Shown here piece by piece: positions 31,988 to 37,068 of a stretch of DNA of 37,068 bases (positions are counted from its first letter, which is position 1; the number at the start of each line of letters is the position of its first letter). The position numbers were made by a program, and so were the translations under genes. Source of the DNA: Actinomycetes bacterium (GTDB taxonomy: Bacteria > Actinomycetota > Acidimicrobiia > Acidimicrobiales > Microtrichaceae). Below the pieces are notes generated by a model. It had not been told where the DNA came from, ran no database searches, and worked only from the letters and a program-made list of their open reading frames with translations. The stretch is taken from the NCBI GenBank assembly GCA_030621865.1, contig JAUXGW010000004.1, forward strand, positions 1 through 37,068, written 5' to 3'.

Positions 31988-33361
31988 ATGCCCCGTTCTT
32001 CATCGACCACGTTGCTGACCGTTTCCGCCGACCGCACACTGCGCAGGCTCGCACCCCGGGTGTGGGTGGGTGGAGCGCCGATGCGGATGTTCCGGGTGAG
32101 TGATGCAGGTGACGAACTTCTCGCCCGGTTGGCTTCTGATGAGCAGATTTCGGTCAACGGCGAGGCGGCCAAGCGCCTTCTGCGGCGTCTTGTTGATGCC
32201 GGGGCCGCCCATCCAGTGGTGGATGGTGTCCCTTCGCGATTCAGCGGTCGAGACGTGACCGCGGTGGTGGCGGTCCGCGACAATCCGGATGGCATCCGAT
32301 CGCTGGGCAACCTGTCTGCCAGTGTGGAATTTGTGGTGGTGGTTGACGACGGGTCCGGCGATCCGGGTGCTCATTCGGCCGCAGCGCGGGACATCGGCGC
32401 AAAGTACGTGCGCTTGGAGAGCTCCGGTGGACCGGGTGCCGCAAGGAACGCCGGCGCGAAGTTGGCGAGGACAGATCTGCTCGCGTTCGTTGATTCGGAT
32501 GTGGAGGTGACCACGCAGTGGTTGGTTCCCCTTCTTGCGCACTTTGAAGATGAGGCGGTGGAAGTGGTTGCACCGCGTGTCGGCACCCGGGACCGAGGCG
32601 ATCCGATCTCCGCTTATGAGGCGAACTCCTCACCTCTGGACTTGGGCTCCGAACCAGCCAATGTCCGGCCCGGCTCGATGGTCTCCTTCGTTCCGGCTGC
32701 GGCATTGCTGGTGCGCTCGGAGGCGTTCGCCGCACTCGGCGGATTCAATCCGGATCTCCGATTCGGCGAAGACGTCGACTTCGTCTGGCGTGTCGAGGCC
32801 GATGGGGGATCCATTCGGTACGAGCCGGCTTCGGAGGTGATGCACTTGCCAAGATCCACCTGGGCCGGATTGCTGCGCCAGAGGATCGACTACGGGTCGT
32901 CCGCGGCCGAACTGGCAGAGCGGCATCGCGGGAGCGTGCCGCCGGTCGTGCTCTCCCCGTGGAGTGCAGGTGTGTGGCTCAATGTGGTTGCCGGCCATCG
33001 GTTCAGGGCCTTGGTGATTGCAGCGTCCTCGGGTATTGCCCTGGCTCGGAAGCTCGATCAGGTGACTCCCGGGGTTGCACTGCGGCTTGTGATTGCCGGT
33101 CATCTGGGTGCCGGCCGCCAGCTTGCCAAGGCGGCGGTGCGCGAATGGTGGCCGGTGCTGGCGGTGGCGTCGCTGATGTCCCGCCAGGCCCGCCGCGCTG
33201 CACTGATGGCTGTTGCCGCCCGGGTTCTCGGCGACGGTCGACCGCCCGCTCAGCGCGTGATCGGAATTGTCGATGACATGGCCTACGGCGCGGGAGTGTG
33301 GAAAGGCGTCGTGCGGCGCAGATCCGTGAAGGCCCTGCTGCCCCGAATCACCCGCAGGTGA
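31988..33361 (+). CDS. mftF: Mycofactocin glycosyltransferase MftF
   Basis: Family-2 glycosyltransferase of 457 residues that adds beta-1,4-linked glucose units to premycofactocin. An N-terminal domain of about 90 residues (RVWVGGAPMRMFRVSDAG) is typical of MftF. The GT2 domain follows with VVVVDDGSGDPG, GPGAARNAGA and the metal-binding DSDVEV at about residue 168. The acceptor-side segment is GGFNPDLRFGEDVDFVWR. The C-terminal 130 residues contain hydrophobic helices that may touch the membrane. It starts one base after the SDR stop and is probably co-transcribed with it. It converges with the P450 ferredoxin, 9 bp away. Confidence 0.93.
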   Translation: MPRSSSTTLLTVSADRTLRRLAPRVWVGGAPMRMFRVSDAGDELLARLASDEQISVNGEAAKRLLRRLVDAGAAHPVVDGVPSRFSGRDVTAVVAVRDNPDGIRSLGNLSASVEFVVVVDDGSGDPGAHSAAARDIGAKYVRLESSGGPGAARNAGAKLARTDLLAFVDSDVEVTTQWLVPLLAHFEDEAVEVVAPRVGTRDRGDPISAYEANSSPLDLGSEPANVRPGSMVSFVPAAALLVRSEAFAALGGFNPDLRFGEDVDFVWRVEADGGSIRYEPASEVMHLPRSTWAGLLRQRIDYGSSAAELAERHRGSVPPVVLSPWSAGVWLNVVAGHRFRALVIAASSGIALARKLDQVTPGVALRLVIAGHLGAGRQLAKAAVREWWPVLAVASLMSRQARRAALMAVAARVLGDGRPPAQRVIGIVDDMAYGAGVWKGVVRRRSVKALLPRITRR

Positions 33362-33370
33362 CCGGAGTGT

Positions 33371-33565
33371 TCACTCGACCAGGGTGATTGCGTACTCGGG
33401 GCAGTTGTCGGCCGCGAGATTCGCCTTCTCCTGGAGGTCAGCCGGGACTTCACCGTCCACAAGCAGTACGGCGTATCCATCGTCGTCCACGTCGAACAAC
33501 TCCGGTGCCAGCAGGTAACACCGGTTGTGTCCCTGGCAGAGGTCGCGGTCGTACTTGATTTTCAT
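33371..33565 (-). CDS. P450-type ferredoxin (C-x2-H-x2-C)
   Basis: 64-residue single-cluster ferredoxin that delivers electrons to the adjacent P450. Cys10, His13, Cys16 and Cys55 are the cluster positions; His13 replaces the second cysteine of a normal 4Fe-4S site (CQGHNRC). Many actinobacterial P450 ferredoxins vary at this position and hold a 3Fe-4S or unusual 4Fe-4S cluster. Its ATG overlaps the P450 stop as ATGA. A ferredoxin reductase is not seen nearby. Confidence 0.93.
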   Translation of the reverse strand: MKIKYDRDLCQGHNRCYLLAPELFDVDDDGYAVLLVDGEVPADLQEKANLAADNCPEYAITLVE

Positions 33566-34797
33566 GGGTTTTGCTCCATTGATCCGGAGATGATCAGGGG
33601 TAATTCACGGGGACCGCGGACCTGGCCCGTTGACCAGCGCACCGCGTCCGGGTCGGAGGACTGAAGTTCCATCGTGTCGATGGCCTTCACCCATTCCTCG
33701 AGTGCAATACGCAGTTCCATGCGAGCCAGATTGCTGCCGAGGCAGCGGTGGATTCCCAATCCAAAGGCCGCGTGGCGATTCTGCTTGCGATCAATCAGGA
33801 ACTCATCGGCTGCGGAGAAGGCGTCCTCATCGCGGTTTGCCGACGGAAACGGGAGCAGTACCCAGTCGTCCGCCTTCATCTCGGCATCCTTGAACGTGAT
33901 GTCGTGCGAGACCGATCGTGCCATCGTGACCGGTGCGTAGAAGCGCAGGAATTCCTCCACGGCGAACGGCATGAGGTCAGGTTCGGACCTGAGCCTCCTG
34001 AGGTCCTCGGGATTCTGGGCGAGATGCCAGAGTGACGCGCCGATTGCGGACCATGTGGTGTCGATTCCGGCGATGATCAGAAGTGCAATGGTGCCTCCGA
34101 TGTGGTTGTCGGTGAGCGGTTCCCCCTCCATCTCGAGATCCAGGAGGTAGCTGATCAGATCGCTGCCTCCCGGGTTTTCCCGTCGATCTCCCACCGTCCT
34201 CTCGAGGTAGGTGTCGAGGAGGATGTCATCCTCTGCAACCTCCGCCTGGCCCGGCGTTTCCATGATCCGGTGAATGAATCCGCGGAACGTGTCGCCGTCT
34301 GATTCGGGCAGGCCCAGCATCTTGGCGATGATTCGCACTGGAATGTGCTGTGCATATCCGGTGGCAGCGTCGGCGCGGCCTTCGTTGTCGGCGGCGGATT
34401 CAAGAAGGTCCGCGATCAGTTCACGGCAGACATCGCGCGTGGTCGGTTCGAGTTGGGCAACGGCCTTCGGACCGAAGGCAGGCAGCAGGATCTTTCGCGC
34501 CATCTGGTGAAACGGCGGGTCCGAGGTGATTGGAGGAGCGCCACCAACGGGTGCCTCTCCCATCGGACCCCAGTCGTTCACGATCACCGATCGCGACGTG
34601 AAGTGCTCGGTGTCATGCGCGATCTCGGAGATGTCCTCGTGGGTCGCCGGGAACCAGCAACCACCGAACCTGTCGGTGTGTGCCACCGGGCACTCCTCGC
34701 GGAACTCCGCCCAGATCTCCGGCGCGTTCTGGGCCCAGTCCGCAACGGTGTGATCAAAGTCGGTCTTCCAGTCGGAGACTTGTGAGTCGTTTGCCAT
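33562..34797 (-). CDS. Cytochrome P450 monooxygenase
   Basis: Heme-thiolate monooxygenase, 411 residues, cytosolic. The I-helix oxygen-binding motif is AGIDTTWS at about residue 240. The ExxR helix is EEFLRFYAP, and the heme-binding loop FGLGIHRCLG has the ligand Cys at about residue 350. It is co-transcribed with the ferredoxin that follows. The ATG has AAGGAG about 6 nt upstream and a TACGAT -10 at 34827-34822. A steroid, terpene or fatty-acid substrate is plausible given the lipid-catabolic neighbours, but not shown; I do not assign a CYP number. Confidence 0.93.
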   Translation of the reverse strand: MANDSQVSDWKTDFDHTVADWAQNAPEIWAEFREECPVAHTDRFGGCWFPATHEDISEIAHDTEHFTSRSVIVNDWGPMGEAPVGGAPPITSDPPFHQMARKILLPAFGPKAVAQLEPTTRDVCRELIADLLESAADNEGRADAATGYAQHIPVRIIAKMLGLPESDGDTFRGFIHRIMETPGQAEVAEDDILLDTYLERTVGDRRENPGGSDLISYLLDLEMEGEPLTDNHIGGTIALLIIAGIDTTWSAIGASLWHLAQNPEDLRRLRSEPDLMPFAVEEFLRFYAPVTMARSVSHDITFKDAEMKADDWVLLPFPSANRDEDAFSAADEFLIDRKQNRHAAFGLGIHRCLGSNLARMELRIALEEWVKAIDTMELQSSDPDAVRWSTGQVRGPRELPLIISGSMEQNP

Positions 34798-34879
34798 CGG
34801 TGCTCCTTGAGTTCTTCCGGATCGTAGCGAGATGTGGTCATGGACACACGGAATCCTCTGTGGGTGCTAGTGATGACCC

Positions 34880-36760
34880 ATGACGTCTCCGAAGGATGCA
34901 ACCACTCACACAGCCAGGGTTCAGGAGGATTTCCGGGCCGGGACACCCATGGACTGGGATGATCAGCAGGATCAGGAGAATGCCACCCGTGGTTTCGTGG
35001 GTCGGCCGGAGAACAGTGTTGTGACCACCGACGCCGGTGGCCCCGTGTGGTCCCTGGAGGAGTACGAGTTCCTTGACGGCGAGGCCCCTCCCACCGTGAA
35101 TCCATCCCTGTGGCGGCAGGCGAACCTGAACATGGAATCCGGGATGTTCACGATTGCTCCCCGCATCCATCAGTTGCGCGGATTCGACCTGTCGGAGATC
35201 ACGATCATCGAGGGCGACACGGGCTTGATCGTGATCGACCCGTTGATCTCCAGGGAGGCGGCATCGGCCGCCATGTCGTTTGCCAGGGAACATCTCGGTC
35301 ATCGGCCGGTGGTGGCAGTGATTCACACCCATTCGCATGTGGATCATTTCGGCGGAGTCAAGGGAGTCATCTCGCAAGAGGACGTGGACTCCGGCAAGTG
35401 TCGGGTGATCGCCCCGATCGGAATGGTCGAAGCGGCCGTCAGCGAGAACGTCTTCGCCGGTCCCGCCATGGGCCGTCGGGCCGAGTACATGTACGGCGCC
35501 AAGCTGGATCGAAGTGCGAAGGGACAGGTCGACGCCGGTCTCGGCAAGACCAATTCAACCGGCACAGTCACCCTCATCCTGCCCACTGACATCATCAGCG
35601 AAACGGGAGACAAGCTGACCATCGACGGAGTGGAGATCGAGTTCCAGCTCACTCCCGGCACCGAGGCGCCCGCGGAGATGAACTTCTACTTCCCGCAATT
35701 CCGCGCGCTCTGCATGGCGGAGAACTGCTCGCGAAATCTGCACAACCTCTACACACTCAGAGGTGCACAGGTCCGCGATGCCCTTGCCTGGTCCAGGTAC
35801 ATGGATGAGTCAATGCTGCGCTTCGACGGCAAGGTGGATCTGCTGTTCACCAGCCACCATTGGCCCGTCTGGGGTCAGGAGGCCGCCAACGAATACATGG
35901 CAGCCCAGCGAGATGTCTACAAGTTCCTCCACGACCAGACACTGAAGCTCGCAAACCAGGGTTACACGATGACCGAGTGCGCCGAGATCCTGGAACTGCC
36001 GGACGCATTGGCCGGACACTGGTGCAATCGGCCGTACTACGGCACCGTGAGCCACAACGTGAAGGCGGTCTATCAGCGCTACCTCGGTTGGTTCTCCGGC
36101 AATCCGTCGGAGCTGCATGCCCTGCCCGAGGAAGCCGCCGCCGCCAAGTACGTGGAATACATGGGTGGGCCCGAACCGATACTGGCCAAGGCACGCGTTG
36201 ACTTCGAAGCCGGGGAGTATCGCTGGGTTGCCGAGGTGCTCAACCGGGTGGTGTTCGCTGATGAATCCAACACTGAAGCGAAGGAACTGCTGGCCGACGC
36301 CTACGAACAGCTCGGCTATCAGGCCGAATCGGCTCCCTGGCGCAACTTCTACCTCGTCGGTGCCGGCGAACTTCGAAATGGAGTTGCCGAGACCGCGAGC
36401 GACTTCCAGACGGCCGGAGCGGATGTGGCGATGGTCATGGACGTTTCGATGCTCTTTGATGCCATTGCCCTGCGCATCAATGCCGATGCGTGCGCCGGCA
36501 AGGAACTCAAGGTGAACTTCGACTTCAGCGACATCGATGAGCAGTACTGCCTTTTCGTGGAGAATTCGGTACTTCACAACCGCCGGGGTCTTGACGATGC
36601 TGCGGCCGCAACGGTCACGCTCACCAAGACCGATTTCCTGCTGGCCCTCGCCGGTCACCCGACCGGCGATGCAGACATCGAGGGCGACGATAATGCCCTG
36701 GCGACCCTCATGGGCTGGGTGGATCGAACAGGCGGGAATTTCCCGATCGTCACTCCCTGA
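34880..36760 (+). CDS. Alkyl/aryl-sulfatase-type metallo-beta-lactamase protein with SCP2 domain
   Basis: SdsA1/BDS1/YjcS-like hydrolase of 626 residues that would cleave primary alkyl sulfates, such as dodecyl sulfate, to alcohol and sulfate. The zinc-binding THSHVDHFGG is at about residues 148-157. The family block ENCSRNLHNLYTLRGAQVRD starts near residue 280, and SHHWPVWG near 324. A dimerisation domain and an SCP2-like lipid-binding domain (from about 505) follow. No signal peptide is visible, whereas the Pseudomonas enzyme is secreted, so this one may work in the cytosol. The released alcohol could feed the alcohol dehydrogenases of the window. The ATG at 34880 is close to a weak TAGTGA hexamer. 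Confidence 0.9.
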   Translation: MTSPKDATTHTARVQEDFRAGTPMDWDDQQDQENATRGFVGRPENSVVTTDAGGPVWSLEEYEFLDGEAPPTVNPSLWRQANLNMESGMFTIAPRIHQLRGFDLSEITIIEGDTGLIVIDPLISREAASAAMSFAREHLGHRPVVAVIHTHSHVDHFGGVKGVISQEDVDSGKCRVIAPIGMVEAAVSENVFAGPAMGRRAEYMYGAKLDRSAKGQVDAGLGKTNSTGTVTLILPTDIISETGDKLTIDGVEIEFQLTPGTEAPAEMNFYFPQFRALCMAENCSRNLHNLYTLRGAQVRDALAWSRYMDESMLRFDGKVDLLFTSHHWPVWGQEAANEYMAAQRDVYKFLHDQTLKLANQGYTMTECAEILELPDALAGHWCNRPYYGTVSHNVKAVYQRYLGWFSGNPSELHALPEEAAAAKYVEYMGGPEPILAKARVDFEAGEYRWVAEVLNRVVFADESNTEAKELLADAYEQLGYQAESAPWRNFYLVGAGELRNGVAETASDFQTAGADVAMVMDVSMLFDAIALRINADACAGKELKVNFDFSDIDEQYCLFVENSVLHNRRGLDDAAAATVTLTKTDFLLALAGHPTGDADIEGDDNALATLMGWVDRTGGNFPIVTP

Positions 36761-36814
36761 CCCTCCGGCGGAATGTGCGCTGATCCCCCGGGACCCGTGT
36801 GGCTTTTCCGAAAC

Positions 36815-36828
36815 GAGAACGTGTTCTA
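36815..36828. promoter_or_regulatory. KstR-like operator
   Basis: GAGAACGTGTTCTA matches the KstR box TNNAACNNGTTNNA at all fixed positions but the first, and has AGAAC/GTTCT arms separated by 2 bp. It lies about 50 bp upstream of the OB-fold gene. KstR controls steroid and related lipid breakdown in mycobacteria and relatives; whether a KstR works here is unknown. Confidence 0.55.
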
Positions 36829-36875
36829 GCCTCTGCCAGTCGGTCCACGGGGTGATCGGCGGAACGGGGATACGG

Positions 36876-37068
36876 ATGGCCGGCTCAACCGACTCGCAGG
36901 ACCTGCTGCGAGCTCCACTGACCATTGAGTTCGGTTTCAGCCGAACCACAGGTCCGGTGATCGGAGCATTTCTCACCGGCCTGATTGAACAGAGGGTCCT
37001 CGGCATCAGGGACTCCACGGGGCGCATTGTGTGTCCCCCGGTGGAATACGACTCCTTGACCGGTGAAC
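36876..37068 (+). CDS. OB-fold/Zn-ribbon acyl-CoA-associated protein (DUF35-like), 3' end missing
   Basis: Only the first 64 residues are in the window. The pattern PLTIEFGFSRTTGPVIGAFLTGLIEQRVLGIR followed (by position) by GRIVCPPVEYDSLTG recalls the start of OB-fold, DUF35-type proteins that accompany thiolases and SCP-x or MaoC-like hydratases in acyl-CoA and steroid side-chain breakdown. The usual two cysteine pairs of the zinc ribbon are not complete here. GGGGA is 6-10 nt upstream of the ATG. The KstR-like box upstream supports a lipid or steroid catabolic role. Confidence 0.7.
   Translation, partial: MAGSTDSQDLLRAPLTIEFGFSRTTGPVIGAFLTGLIEQRVLGIRDSTGRIVCPPVEYDSLTGE

Noticed and set aside
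35810-37027. Minus-strand open frame of 405 codons opposite the alkylsulfatase gene
   Set aside because: Shadow of a gene with clear catalytic motifs; it also crosses the KstR-like box and the next gene start.
1-37068. tRNA, rRNA, riboswitch or integrase attachment sites
   Set aside because: No cloverleaf-like or rRNA-like sequence and no integrase gene was recognised by reading; a covariance-model scan would be needed to exclude small RNAs.

Overview
The window looks like a chromosome segment of a high-GC, free-living actinobacterium, most likely of the Acidimicrobiia or a nearby actinobacterial lineage. That placement is inferred from codon use, many GTG/TTG starts, probable leaderless promoters and gene families typical of that group; no rRNA or tRNA is present to fix it. 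There is no sign of phage, IS element or CRISPR. Genes are packed tightly, with many 1-14 nt start/stop overlaps and no gene-free stretch above about 200 bp.

Layout: 1-10330 is a lipid and acyl-CoA block: a partial LysE-type exporter, an acyl-CoA ligase, a wax-ester/diacylglycerol acyltransferase with a lysine-rich tail, an alpha/beta hydrolase, acetoacetyl-CoA synthetase, an MFS transporter and a second acyl-CoA ligase. 10530-13551 is a leftward unit of an NDMA-type (mycofactocin-linked) alcohol dehydrogenase, a MoxR AAA+ ATPase and a VWA protein. Diverging from it, 13748-17108 is a rightward operon: mftA, mftB, mftC, a crotonase lacking both catalytic glutamates, and a degenerate dihydropteroate-synthase-like gene.

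17157-26042 holds a SCO6745-like protein, an O-methyltransferase with its SAM-binding part deleted, two mycofactocin-system FadH/OYE-type flavoproteins, and between them a 2-oxoacid:ferredoxin oxidoreductase (korAB) and a small membrane protein. 31152-26078 is a leftward six-gene overlapping operon: ETF alpha, FixC-like ETF:quinone oxidoreductase, FixX-like ferredoxin, ETF beta, mftE and a CDF metal transporter. Diverging from it are a mycofactocin-coupled SDR and mftF (31219-33361). 33371-37068 holds a ferredoxin/P450 pair, an alkylsulfatase-type metallo-beta-lactamase protein and the start of an OB-fold acyl-CoA-associated protein behind a KstR-like operator.

The unifying theme is mycofactocin redox metabolism. 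mftA/B/C make and modify the precursor peptide, mftE trims it and mftF glycosylates it. The ADH and SDR are dehydrogenases expected to use mycofactocin as electron acceptor. The ETF/FixC/FixX genes are a plausible route from reduced cofactor to the quinone pool. mftD, mftG and mftR are not in the window. The most interesting inference is that this lineage replaces the MftG branch with an ETF/FixCX relay, and that the MoxR-VWA pair matures the dehydrogenase. A second, independent pattern is a set of short tandem duplications (12-21 bp) lying mostly at gene edges.
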